From VFMC01 sp046331225 (GTDB taxonomy: Bacteria > Actinomycetota > Acidimicrobiia > Acidimicrobiales > Ilumatobacteraceae): a stretch of 64,000 nt of DNA. Under the pieces are notes generated by a model. The model made no database searches and was not told the origin of the DNA. It saw nothing but the letters and a program-made list of their open reading frames with translations. The first letter of the stretch is position 1, and each line of letters begins with the position of its first letter. The DNA is taken from contig JAXLRF010000004.1 of assembly GCA_046331225.1 (NCBI GenBank), positions 248,001 to 312,000 on the forward strand, written 5' to 3'. Shown here one piece after another: positions 48,618-56,884 of this stretch. The translations under genes and the position numbers were made by a program.

Positions 48618-50474
48618 ATGACCGACCAGGCACCTGCCTCACGCCCTGCGACGCCCACCACCGCCGACGTCGTCACCGAGCTGGCGAAGTGGCTCCAGCA
48701 ACAGGGCCGCCCCGATCTGGCACAGCGCGCCTCGGTGTCCGCGTCGCGGCTCCGACGTCCCAGCACCATCGTGTGCGTCGTCGGCGAGTTCAAACAGGGC
48801 AAGAGTTCGCTCGTCAACGCCCTGCTCGGACGCGAGCTCTGCCCCGTGGACGACGACCTCGCCACGTCGGCGATCACCATGGTGCGCTACGGCGAGGCCG
48901 AGCGCGCCGTGGTGCGGCTGAAGGACGGCGACGCCACCGTCGATCGCGACATCGCGGTCGACGACGTGAAGGACTGGGTCAGCGAGGTCGGCAACCCCGG
49001 CAACGCGAAGCACGTCGAGCGGCTCGACCTGGTGTCGACCAGCGCCGTGCTGAAGCAGGGCCTGGTGCTGGTCGACACCCCCGGCATGGGTGGCCTCGGC
49101 GCGGGCCACGCCGCCGCGACGCTCGGGTTCTTGCCGTTCGCCGACGGTCTGATCTTCGTGAGCGATGCCTCGGCCGAATTGAGCGCGCCCGAGATCGCGT
49201 TCTTGCGCCAGGCACGCGACCTGTGCCCCACGGTGCTGTTCGCGCTCACCAAGATCGACCTCTACCCGTCGTGGGAGAGGATCCTCGAGCTCGATCGCGG
49301 CCATCTCGAACGGGCGGGTCTGTCGATCCCCATCGTCCCGATCAGCAGCGCACTGCGGCGCCACGCGCTGGAGCGCAAGGACCGCAACCTCAACGCTCGC
49401 AGCCGACTGCCCGACCTCGTCGCGCACCTTTGCAGCGATGTGGTCGGCCCGGCCAAGGCCACCGCCGCGGCTCGCACCGGTGCCGAGGCGAGTGGGTTGA
49501 TCGGCCAGGTGCGCAACGGGCTCGAGGTCGAGCGGTCGATGCTCGTCGATCCCGCCGGTGCCGCATCGTCGCTCGCCGAGCTCGACGCGGCCAAGGAGCG
49601 ACTCGAGCACCTGCGCGGGCCGGGCGCGAAGTGGAGCCAGGTGGTCGGTGATCGAGTCGGCGACCTGTCGGGCAACGTCAACTACCGGTTCCGCGCCGCG
49701 TCCCGCACGATCCAGAAGCAGATGGACGAACGGATCGAGCAGCTCACCAAGGGCGCCGAGTGGGACGAGCTCGCGCGCTACGTGCAGACCGCCGTCGCCG
49801 AGCAGGTGACCGCGGCCTTCGTCGACCTCGAGCAAGGACGCCACGACGTGCGCGCCGAGGTGGTCGACCTGATCCGCGACGAGAACCTCGAACTGGCGCC
49901 GGAAGCGGCGTTCAACAGCACCCTCGACGTGAGCGAGCTCTGGCAGGGCAAGTCGCTCGACGCCAGCGCCGACCGCGCCGGCAAACGGGTGTTCAACACC
50001 GCGGTCACCACCATCCGCGGCGCGCAGGGTGGCATCTACATGTTCGGCATGCTCGGCTCGTTCCTGCCCGCTGCCGCCGGTGTGCTCATGGCGTCCAACC
50101 CGGTGCTCCTCGGCGTGGGCGCGGTGTTCGGCTCGATGGGGCTGATGGACGATCGCAAGCGCAAGGTGCAGACGCGACGCCAGGCCGCGCGCACGCAGGT
50201 TCGCCAGTTCCTCGACGACGTGCAGTTCGAGATGGGCAACCAGATCACCAATCTCGTCAAGGAGATCCAGCGCGACCTGCGCGACGAGTTCACCGGGCGG
50301 TTGGCCGACCTGCAACGCACCTACGCCGAGACCGTCGCTCGGGCACAGGCCGATGCGCAACGCACGACCGCCGAACGCCAGACCCGCCTGAAGCAGGTCG
50401 ACTCGATGCTGTCCGACCTCGGCAAGTACGAGAACGCACTCCGCAACACGCTCGCAGCAGAGGTGGCACCGTGA
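48618..50474 (+). CDS. Dynamin-like GTPase, IniA type
   Basis: The 618-aa protein (IniA of M. tuberculosis is of similar size) has a dynamin-family GTPase: G1 GEFKQGKS (56-63), SAITMVRYG, G3 DTPGMGG (153-159) and G4 TKID (211-214). A helical stalk follows, then a hydrophobic hairpin (about 472-512, GIYMFGMLGSFLPAAAGVLM then NPVLLGVGAVFGSM) that can insert into membrane, and a C-terminal coiled coil. Bacterial dynamins of this kind remodel or protect the cell membrane; IniA causes membrane fission in vitro. GAGG precedes the ATG. It overlaps the IniC-like gene by 4 bp, matching iniA-iniC order. The Hsp70-like gene replaces iniB at the operon head. Confidence 0.88.
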   Translation: MTDQAPASRPATPTTADVVTELAKWLQQQGRPDLAQRASVSASRLRRPSTIVCVVGEFKQGKSSLVNALLGRELCPVDDDLATSAITMVRYGEAERAVVRLKDGDATVDRDIAVDDVKDWVSEVGNPGNAKHVERLDLVSTSAVLKQGLVLVDTPGMGGLGAGHAAATLGFLPFADGLIFVSDASAELSAPEIAFLRQARDLCPTVLFALTKIDLYPSWERILELDRGHLERAGLSIPIVPISSALRRHALERKDRNLNARSRLPDLVAHLCSDVVGPAKATAAARTGAEASGLIGQVRNGLEVERSMLVDPAGAASSLAELDAAKERLEHLRGPGAKWSQVVGDRVGDLSGNVNYRFRAASRTIQKQMDERIEQLTKGAEWDELARYVQTAVAEQVTAAFVDLEQGRHDVRAEVVDLIRDENLELAPEAAFNSTLDVSELWQGKSLDASADRAGKRVFNTAVTTIRGAQGGIYMFGMLGSFLPAAAGVLMASNPVLLGVGAVFGSMGLMDDRKRKVQTRRQAARTQVRQFLDDVQFEMGNQITNLVKEIQRDLRDEFTGRLADLQRTYAETVARAQADAQRTTAERQTRLKQVDSMLSDLGKYENALRNTLAAEVAP

Positions 50475-51964
50475 CCGACACCACGCAGACACCCGCCAGG
50501 TCCGTGGCCGACGACGTCCTCGACGTCGCCCGACGCCTGGTCGGTCAGGCACCCGACGACGCCACGCGCCACGACGCGCAGGTGATCGTCGACCGCCTCG
50601 AGGGCCCGTTGCGAGTGGCCATCGCCGGTCGGGTGAAGGCGGGCAAGTCCACCTTGCTCAACGCGCTCGTCGGCGAGCGCCTCGCGCCCACCGACGCCGG
50701 CGAGTGCACGAAGCTCGTCACCGTCTACCAGCGAGGCGCCGGCTACGAGGTGGTCGCGCGGCGGCTCGACGGCACCACCCGTGCGCTGTCGTTCCGGCGC
50801 AACGACGGCGCGCTGTCGATCGAGCTCGGTGGTCTGGCCGAGGCCGACATCGAGCGGCTCGAGGTGAGCTGGCCGACGTCGACGCTGCAGACGATCACCC
50901 TGATCGACACCCCGGGGCTCGCGAGCGTGAACGACGAGAACTCGCGGCGGACCCGCGACTTCCTGGAGACCGACGGTGACGCGCCCGGCGACGCCGACGC
51001 CGTCGTGTACCTGATGCGCCACGCCCACCGAAGCGACATCGCGTTCCTCGACGCGTTCATGGATCGCTCGGTCAGCGCGGCCTCACCGGTGAACGCGGTC
51101 GCGGTGCTCAGCCGTGCCGACGAGATCGGGGCGGGCCGGCTCGACGCGATGAGCTCGGCGGCCCGCATCGCCGGTCGGTACGCGGCCGATCCGCAGCTGA
51201 AGGGGCTGTGTGCCACCGTCGTGCCCCTGTCGGGATTGGTGGCCGAGACCGGCCTCACCCTGCGCGAAGACGAGACGGCAGCGCTGCGCACGCTCGCCGG
51301 CACCGACGCAGCGGTGCTCGAGCAGATGCTGATGTCGGCCGACCAGTTCTGCGAGGTGTCGGCCAGTGAGCTGACCGTCGAGTGGCGTCGACAGCTGCTG
51401 GGACGCCTGGGGCTGTTCGGCGTGCGCTTCGCCGTCGACGAGATCCGCAGCGGTCGCGCCACCACGGCGGCACAGCTCGGCAACGCGCTGGTGCAGGTGT
51501 CGGGGCTGCCGCGGCTGCGCGACCTGTTCCTCTCGCACTTCGCGCCGCGAGCGCGTGTGCTGCAGGCCCGCTCGGCGCTGCTGGCGCTGCGAGCCGTGCT
51601 CGCCAAGGTGGCCGCGGTCGACGCCGCGCTGGCGGCATCGCTCGACCGCGAGCTCGAACGGATCGAGGCCAGCACGGTCGAGTTCGCCCGCATGCGCGCG
51701 CTGCACCTGACGGGCAGCGGCGTCGTGTCGCTCGACCAGGCGGCGCTGCGCGACCTGCACACGTTGCTGTCGGCAGCCACGCCGGCCGAGGCCTTCGCGC
51801 TCGCCGCCGACGCACCCGCCACCGCGGTGAGCGCAGCGGCGCTCGCGTCGATCGGTGCGTGGCGCACCCGGGCGGCCGATCCGCTCGCGGATCCGACGAC
51901 GATCGAGGTGTGCGAGACCGCGATCCGCTGCGGCGAGACGTTCTACGCCGCCGTCGCCGGCTGA
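50471..51964 (+). CDS. Dynamin-like GTPase, IniC type
   Basis: The 497-aa protein (mycobacterial IniC is nearly the same length) has G1 GRVKAGKS (53-60), the ECTKLVTVY segment, and G3 DTPGLAS (146-152). G4 is an atypical SRAD (about 214-217) in place of N/TKxD. No hydrophobic hairpin like that of the preceding gene is present; the C-terminal half is Ala/Leu-rich helical. It probably works with the IniA-like partner as a hetero-oligomer on the membrane. The GTG overlaps the upstream stop. A perfect palindromic hairpin follows 42 bp later. Confidence 0.88.
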   Translation: MTDTTQTPARSVADDVLDVARRLVGQAPDDATRHDAQVIVDRLEGPLRVAIAGRVKAGKSTLLNALVGERLAPTDAGECTKLVTVYQRGAGYEVVARRLDGTTRALSFRRNDGALSIELGGLAEADIERLEVSWPTSTLQTITLIDTPGLASVNDENSRRTRDFLETDGDAPGDADAVVYLMRHAHRSDIAFLDAFMDRSVSAASPVNAVAVLSRADEIGAGRLDAMSSAARIAGRYAADPQLKGLCATVVPLSGLVAETGLTLREDETAALRTLAGTDAAVLEQMLMSADQFCEVSASELTVEWRRQLLGRLGLFGVRFAVDEIRSGRATTAAQLGNALVQVSGLPRLRDLFLSHFAPRARVLQARSALLALRAVLAKVAAVDAALAASLDRELERIEASTVEFARMRALHLTGSGVVSLDQAALRDLHTLLSAATPAEAFALAADAPATAVSAAALASIGAWRTRAADPLADPTTIEVCETAIRCGETFYAAVAG

Positions 51965-52006
51965 ACGGCCGGCACGCTCGCGTCGATCGGGCCCGGCACG
52001 CGACGA

Positions 52007-52032
52007 CGCCGCCGACGGATCCGTCGGCGGCG
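52007..52032. terminator. 26-bp perfect palindrome between convergent genes
   Basis: The sequence reads CGCCGCCGACGGA then its exact complement. It lies between the IniC-like stop (51964) and the stop of the leftward DcrB-like gene (52080), and is a probable bidirectional terminator. Two direct copies of GAGCGAGGTGGGCC follow at about 52046-52075. Confidence 0.7.
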
Positions 52033-52079
52033 CGGTGGTGGGGCGAGCGAGGTGGGCCGAGCGAGGTGGGCCCAGGCCC

Positions 52080-52601
52080 TCAGGTGAAGCGGAAGCTGCG
52101 GATCAGCTCGAGCACGTCCGGGGCGATCGAGTCGACGTGCTCCACCGGCGCCGTGCACACCAGCTGGAAGAAGTCGACCACCTTGCCCGGGCCGTGCACC
52201 GGGCCGAAGAAGATCGCCTGCAGCTGCGAGATCCGGCGGCCGGTCTGCGCGGCGTTCATGTCGGCGGCCCGCACGTAGATGGGCAGCCGACCCACGCGGA
52301 TCATCTTCTCGAACCGCATCGTCGCGTCGGGCGCGTGCTCGGCGAGCTTCAACCACGTCACGAGCGCGGCCTGCTTGAAGTCGACCGAGCGCGCCACCTT
52401 GTCGTGGCTCAGGATCGCGTTGATCCAGAAACCGTCGACGGCCTCCTTCGGCCGCACCACCGCGAGCGCCCCCGGCGCCTCGTCGAGCACCCAGTCCTGC
52501 GGGACCGAGAAGATGAACGGCGGGATGCCGGGGAGCATGGCACTCGGGTGCGTCACCACACCGGCGGTGCGAACAGGGATCATCGTGGGTGCTGCTGCCA
52601 T
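52080..52601 (-). CDS. Small DcrB/LpqN-like protein in the dynamin locus
   Basis: This 173-aa protein lacks a clear signal peptide. The segment FSVPQDWVLDEAPGALAVVR, then FWINAILSHDKV, and the C-terminal VVDFFQLVCTAPVEHVDSIA then LELIRSFRF have the look of the DcrB / LpqN / PsbP-like fold, where proteins of unknown role attach to the envelope. That assignment is by pattern and is tentative. The ATG at 52599-52601 is chosen because minus-strand TACAGT (52609-52614) is exactly 7 nt upstream. The palindrome centre is 44.5 nt from this start, as for the Hsp70-like gene at 44666, so it should be coregulated. Confidence 0.72.
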   Translation of the reverse strand: MAAAPTMIPVRTAGVVTHPSAMLPGIPPFIFSVPQDWVLDEAPGALAVVRPKEAVDGFWINAILSHDKVARSVDFKQAALVTWLKLAEHAPDATMRFEKMIRVGRLPIYVRAADMNAAQTGRRISQLQAIFFGPVHGPGKVVDFFQLVCTAPVEHVDSIAPDVLELIRSFRFT

Positions 52602-52636
52602 GGAGCGGACTGTACGCACGCACCCCCAGGTGGGGA

Positions 52637-52654
52637 ACCGGGAATGTTCCCGGT
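52637..52654. promoter_or_regulatory. 18-bp palindrome shared with 44613-44630
   Basis: ACCGGGAATGTTCCCGGT has perfect 8-bp arms. Its centre is 44.5 nt before the leaderless ATG at 52601 and 31.5 nt before the first base of that gene's -10 box, identical to the other copy. It is also 84 nt upstream of the rightward gene at 52730. Confidence 0.75.
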
Positions 52655-52729
52655 GAAGCAGCGATCACCCCCTGTCACCATCGACTGCGTTCGTACACGA
52701 CCGCCGCAGGCCGGACGAGAGGAGCGCAC

Positions 52730-55408
52730 GTGGGCTGGGGACTGATCGACGACATCGGCGGTGCCATCTCGGACGGAGCCGACGCTGTGGGCAGCGCGGC
52801 GGGAGCTGTCGGTGGGGCCATCGTGAACGCCGCCGGCGATCTGGTCGACGCCGCCGGCAAGGTCATCCACGAGGTCGGTCAGGTGCTGTCCGACGGCGCG
52901 ATGTACGGCGTGAGCATCGCCGGCAACGCGGCCGCAGCGGTCGCTGCTCCCGTCATCGACACCGCGGGCATGGTGGAGGTCTGGGTCCAGGACACCGTGA
53001 ACGGCGGCTTCTTCAAGGACTTCGTCAGCGCCGCCGAGTCGGCCGGCTACGCGCTCGTGTCGGACGCCGCGGCCACGGCACGGATCCTCGGCGAGCCGAT
53101 CGTCGACACCGTCGTCGAGGTGGCCGAGACCGCCGTGGAGACGGCGGCGCCGATCGTGGCGCCCGTGGTCGACACCGTCGTCGAGGTCACCGAGGAGAGC
53201 GTGGCGGCCATGACGTCGGCTGCCGACGCCCTGGCGCAGCAGGCGGCCGCCGCCGCGCAGCAAGCGGCCATGCTGCCCGGCTTCGCCGCCGATGCGGCGC
53301 AGATGATGGCGCAGCAGATGCAGGCTGCGGCAGCCGCTGCCGCAGCGGCGGCCACCGCCGCCGCGGAGCAGCTGGCCGAGACCACTGCCGCCGTCGTCAC
53401 CGAGGTGGTGCCCGATCCGATCCTCGAGACCGCCGAGGATCTCGGCGACACCGCGGTCGACCTCGGCGAGGCCGCGCTCGAGACCGCCGAGGACGTCGGC
53501 GAGGCCACCGCCGAGGCGGCCGCCGCGATCGGCGAGGGCACCGGCGACCTGGCCGGCGAGGCGTTCGACACCGCCGGCGAGGCGGCCGACTGGGGCCTCA
53601 CCGTCGCGGACGACACCGCGTTCGACACCCTCGAGGCCGGCACCGGTGGTCTGGTCAAGATCGACTACACCAACGGCAACCTGTCGGCCGAGGCAGGCGT
53701 GCCCGACGTGCTGTACGCCAGCGCCTCGATCGGCACCAACGGCGTGTCGGCGCGGGCCGAGAACCTCGTCACCGGTGTCGGCGGCCGGCTCGGCACCGAC
53801 GGCAGCTTCGGTCTCGACGGACGCGCCGGGGTCGACTGGGGTCCGCTTCCGCACGCCGACGGTCACGTCGACGTGGCGCCGGACGGCACCATCAGCGTGG
53901 GTGGTGAGATCCAGGCCGTGATCCCCACACCCGTCGGCATCATCGACGGTTCGATCGACGGCGGCTTCGAGCGCAACCCCGACGGCAGCTGGGGCACCAA
54001 CCTCGACGCCGACGCCACGTTGTACACCCCGTCGGGCGCGTACAGCGGCAACATCGACGTCGCCGTCTCGGAGAACGCGCAGGGCGACACCGACGTGTCC
54101 GTCGGCCTCGGCGCCGGCTACGACGACTACGCGGGCACCACGATGGAGGCCGACCTCTCGTACGTGCACGACGAGGAGGGCGACACCACCACCGATGGCG
54201 TGCGCGCCGACGGGCGCTACGCATCGGACGGCACCGAGATCACGGCCGGGGTCGGCGTGGTGCACCGGGACTCACCCGAGGGTTCGCTCACCACGGTCGA
54301 CGCGAACGCACATGTGCAGGGCGACGACTTCGAGGCCGGTGGCGAGGTGACCTACCAGCACGAGGAGACCGCCGACGGCACCGTGCGCGACTCGGTCGAC
54401 GCCGGGGGCGAGTTCGTCAGCGACGACGTGACGGTGCGCGGAAACGTGAACTACGAGAACACCGAGCGCGCCGACGGTTCGGAGACCGAGACGTTCCGGG
54501 CGAACGTCGACGCACAGGGCGACGACTGGAGCGCCGAGGGCGGCATCGACTACCGCTACGAGGAGGACGCGCAGGGCCGCGAGCACGAGACGCTGCAGGC
54601 CGGCGTCGCGGTGCAGACCGACGACTTCGAAGGCGGCGTCGCGGTCGATCACGAGCGCACCGAGCACGCCGACGGCACCGTCACCGAGCACACGAACGTG
54701 AGCGGCAGCGCGCGAACCGACGACTACGCGATCTCGGGCAGCTACGGCGAGCAGACCACCACCGACGCCGACGGCACCGAACACACGACCACCACGGTCG
54801 ACGGCGAGATCGAAGGTGTCGACGTGCCCGGCCTGCCCGACGGCATCGACCTCGACGACCCCGGCACGTTCCTGCCCGACCCGTCGTTGCCGATCCCCGA
54901 GGTGCCCGGTCCCGGCGACCTGATGCCGTCCGTCCCGTCGATGCCGTCCGTCCCGTCGATGCCGTCCCCGGAGGACCTCGTCGATCAGCTCCCCGGCGTC
55001 GATCAGCTCCCCGGCGTCGATCAGCTCCCCGGCGTCGATCAGCTGCCGGGTGTCGACCAGTTGCCGGGTGTCGGCCAGCTGCCGGGTGTCGACCAGCTCC
55101 CGGCGCTGCCCGACCTCGGCGACATCCCCGAGCTGCCCGACCTGCCGCCCATCGACCAGCTGCCGGTGCTCGACGAGCTGCCCGCTCTGCCGGCCGACGC
55201 CGGCCAGGCCGAGATCGTCGGCACGCTCGCAGCCACCGGCGATCTCGACCAGGTGCTCGCCTCGATGGACGCGGCCGGCGGCGGAGCCGTCGAGGCCGTC
55301 GCCACCTACGTCGAGCAGGGCAACTTCGACGACTTCACCGGCGACATCGTGGCCGCCGAGACCAACGAGGCGGCCGCCAACGAGCTCTGGGACGACGTCG
55401 GCGGCTGA
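52730..55408 (+). CDS. Large repeat protein: Ala-rich helical part, six 33-aa beta repeats, LPGVDQ tail (IniB-like position)
   Basis: The 892-aa acidic protein has no cleavable signal. Residues 1-310 are Ala/Val/Glu-rich amphipathic helices (GGAISDGADAVGSAAGAVGG at the start). Residues 310-490 are Gly/Asp-rich beta segments. Residues 492-689 are six 33-residue repeats, each with a DDF/DDW/DDY-like turn and an ADG turn. The C-terminal part has seven VDQLPG units and LPD-rich sequence, ending with an Asn/Glu/Ala-rich tail. Composition and locus recall mycobacterial IniB, an Ala/Gly-rich protein of unknown role, but no homology is claimed. GAGGAG precedes the GTG at 52730. It shares a promoter region and palindrome with the divergent DcrB-like gene. 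Confidence 0.85.
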   Translation: MGWGLIDDIGGAISDGADAVGSAAGAVGGAIVNAAGDLVDAAGKVIHEVGQVLSDGAMYGVSIAGNAAAAVAAPVIDTAGMVEVWVQDTVNGGFFKDFVSAAESAGYALVSDAAATARILGEPIVDTVVEVAETAVETAAPIVAPVVDTVVEVTEESVAAMTSAADALAQQAAAAAQQAAMLPGFAADAAQMMAQQMQAAAAAAAAAATAAAEQLAETTAAVVTEVVPDPILETAEDLGDTAVDLGEAALETAEDVGEATAEAAAAIGEGTGDLAGEAFDTAGEAADWGLTVADDTAFDTLEAGTGGLVKIDYTNGNLSAEAGVPDVLYASASIGTNGVSARAENLVTGVGGRLGTDGSFGLDGRAGVDWGPLPHADGHVDVAPDGTISVGGEIQAVIPTPVGIIDGSIDGGFERNPDGSWGTNLDADATLYTPSGAYSGNIDVAVSENAQGDTDVSVGLGAGYDDYAGTTMEADLSYVHDEEGDTTTDGVRADGRYASDGTEITAGVGVVHRDSPEGSLTTVDANAHVQGDDFEAGGEVTYQHEETADGTVRDSVDAGGEFVSDDVTVRGNVNYENTERADGSETETFRANVDAQGDDWSAEGGIDYRYEEDAQGREHETLQAGVAVQTDDFEGGVAVDHERTEHADGTVTEHTNVSGSARTDDYAISGSYGEQTTTDADGTEHTTTTVDGEIEGVDVPGLPDGIDLDDPGTFLPDPSLPIPEVPGPGDLMPSVPSMPSVPSMPSPEDLVDQLPGVDQLPGVDQLPGVDQLPGVDQLPGVGQLPGVDQLPALPDLGDIPELPDLPPIDQLPVLDELPALPADAGQAEIVGTLAATGDLDQVLASMDAAGGGAVEAVATYVEQGNFDDFTGDIVAAETNEAAANELWDDVGG
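54203..54796 (+). repeat. Six 33-residue (99-bp) protein repeats
   Basis: Units begin at residues 492, 525, 558, 591, 624 and 657. They share the spacing of a DD-aromatic turn near position 8-10, an alternating strand, and an ADG turn near position 24-26. DNA identity is low, so the repeats are old and kept at protein level. Confidence 0.8.
54980..55105 (+). repeat. 18-bp tandem repeat (seven copies) encoding VDQLPG
   Basis: Seven 18-bp units run from 54980; the first three are identical (GTCGATCAGCTCCCCGGC) and the others differ by few bases. A short PSMPSV duplication precedes it (about 54937-54969). Confidence 0.92.
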
Positions 55409-55455
55409 ACCGACCGGGTCGGCACACGCCACGGCGATCTAGCGTCGTGAGCGCT

Positions 55456-56277
55456 ATGGACCTCGGAGCCCTGTTCGACCTCGCCAGCCACGGACCCGAC
55501 ACCTTCGTCGGCGTGGGCCCCCGCTACCCGTGGGGCGGGTTGTTCGGCGGGCAGATCGTCGCCCAGGCGCTGCGTGCCGCAGCCCTCACCGTCGACCCCG
55601 AGATGGACCCCCACTCGCTGCGCGCGTACTTCATCCGACGCGGCGACCACACCGAACCGATCCGGTTCGAGGTCGACCGCATCCGCAACGGCCGCAGCTT
55701 CTGCACCCGCCGCGTGGTCGCCCGTCAGGCGATCGGCGCGATCCTCAACCTCGAGGCGTCGTTCCAGCGGCCCGAGGACACGATCGCGCTGCAGCCGATC
55801 GAGGCACCCCGTGGACTGCCCGGCCCCGACGAGTGCACGGGCGACGTGTGGACGACGTCGTTCCAGCGGCGCAGCGTGCCCGACGCAGCCCTCCGCGACG
55901 CCGGCCTCGACCGCCCCGGCCGCACGGCCGTGTGGATGCGGGTGGCCGACCCGGTCGAGGACGACGATCTGGTGCACCGGTGCTGGCTGTCGTACCTGAG
56001 CGACGACGTGCCGACCGACTCGGTGCGCCGCGCGATCGCGCAGCACGAGGGCGTCACCGACATCGACAGCTGGTGGCAGGGCAGCTTCGCTGCCAGCCTC
56101 GACCACACCGTCTGGTTCCACCGGCCGCTGCACATGGACCAGTGGCACCTCTTCGACTTCTCGTGCCACAGCTACATCGGGGCGCGTGGCGTGTCGGTCG
56201 GGCACGTGTTCACCACGGCGGGCGAGCACGTCGCGACGGTGGCACAGGAAGTGCTGATCCGTCGCAAGCCCGACTGA
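55456..56277 (+). CDS. Acyl-CoA thioesterase II (TesB family)
   Basis: This 273-aa double-hotdog thioesterase hydrolyses acyl-CoA to free acid and CoA. N-terminal GGLFGGQIVAQALRAAA and HSLRAYFIRRGDHTEPI, RNGRSFCTRRVVARQ, and the C-terminal ASLDHTVWFHRP (catalytic Asp), SVGHVFTTAGEHVATVAQE (Thr and Gln) give the complete TesB active site. ATG 55456 is preferred to GTG 55447, which would overlap the space needed after the TAGCGT -10 box (55440-55445); the gap to the ATG is 10 nt. It precedes pyrE by 25 bp on the same strand, though pyrE seems to have its own promoter. Confidence 0.9.
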   Translation: MDLGALFDLASHGPDTFVGVGPRYPWGGLFGGQIVAQALRAAALTVDPEMDPHSLRAYFIRRGDHTEPIRFEVDRIRNGRSFCTRRVVARQAIGAILNLEASFQRPEDTIALQPIEAPRGLPGPDECTGDVWTTSFQRRSVPDAALRDAGLDRPGRTAVWMRVADPVEDDDLVHRCWLSYLSDDVPTDSVRRAIAQHEGVTDIDSWWQGSFAASLDHTVWFHRPLHMDQWHLFDFSCHSYIGARGVSVGHVFTTAGEHVATVAQEVLIRRKPD

Positions 56278-56302
56278 ACCGGTCGCGGTAACGTCGGAGG
56301 TC

Positions 56303-56884
56303 GTGCCCGACCAGACGCCCGACCTGCCCCCGCTCGATCCCGCCCGCCACGCACTCCGCGAGCACGTCCTGCGTCACAGCGTCCGCCGTGGCGACTTCAC
56401 GCTGAAGTCGGGCGCGAAGAGCACCTGGTTCCTCGACACGAAGCAGACCGCGTGTCGCCCCGACGGCGTGCTGCTGATGGCCGACGTCGCGCTCTCGCTG
56501 ATCCCCGACGACGCCACGGCGATCGGTGGGCTCACCGTCGGCGCAGACCCCGTCGCCTACGCCGTGGCCGCGATCGCTGCGACCCGCGGGCGCGCGCTCA
56601 AGAGCTTCACGGTGCGCAAGGAGGCCAAGGACCACGGGGTGACCGGCCGGCTGGCCGGAGCGCTCGAACCCGGCGACCGTGTGGTGATCACCGAGGACAC
56701 GGTCACGCGTGGCACGTCGCCGATGGAGGCCGTCGAGGTGGTGCGCGCCTTCGGCGCGATCCCGGTGCTGATCACCGTGATCGTCGACCGCGGCGGTACC
56801 TGCGGCGCGATGGCCGAGGCGGCCGGCGTGCCGTTCAGACCGATGCTGACGGCACCGGATCTGGGATTCCCGTTCGGGAGCTGA
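56303..56884 (+). CDS. pyrE: Orotate phosphoribosyltransferase
   Basis: PyrE converts orotate and PRPP to OMP in pyrimidine synthesis. The 193-aa protein has FTLKSGAKSTWFLDTK, GGLTVGADPVAYAV, the FTVRKEAKDHG loop, and the PRPP motif VVITEDTVTRGTSP. The GTG at 56303 is 8 nt after TAACGT (56289-56294). Its 3' end overlaps the convergent GGDEF-EAL gene by 50 bp. No other pyrimidine gene lies in the window. Confidence 0.93.
   Translation: MPDQTPDLPPLDPARHALREHVLRHSVRRGDFTLKSGAKSTWFLDTKQTACRPDGVLLMADVALSLIPDDATAIGGLTVGADPVAYAVAAIAATRGRALKSFTVRKEAKDHGVTGRLAGALEPGDRVVITEDTVTRGTSPMEAVEVVRAFGAIPVLITVIVDRGGTCGAMAEAAGVPFRPMLTAPDLGFPFGS

Noticed and set aside
52637..52654. GGGAAC/GGGAAT in the palindrome considered as an ECF sigma -35 box
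   Set aside because: No GTT-type -10 element was found at 16-19 bp on either strand, and the downstream -10 boxes are of the TANNNT type.
52730..53640. Idea that the Ala-rich region is a gas-vesicle or phasin protein
   Set aside because: No GvpA or phasin motif is visible; only composition is similar.
54980..55105. Short regular repeats that might be a CRISPR array
   Set aside because: The units are contiguous 18-bp repeats without spacers and stay in frame within a gene.
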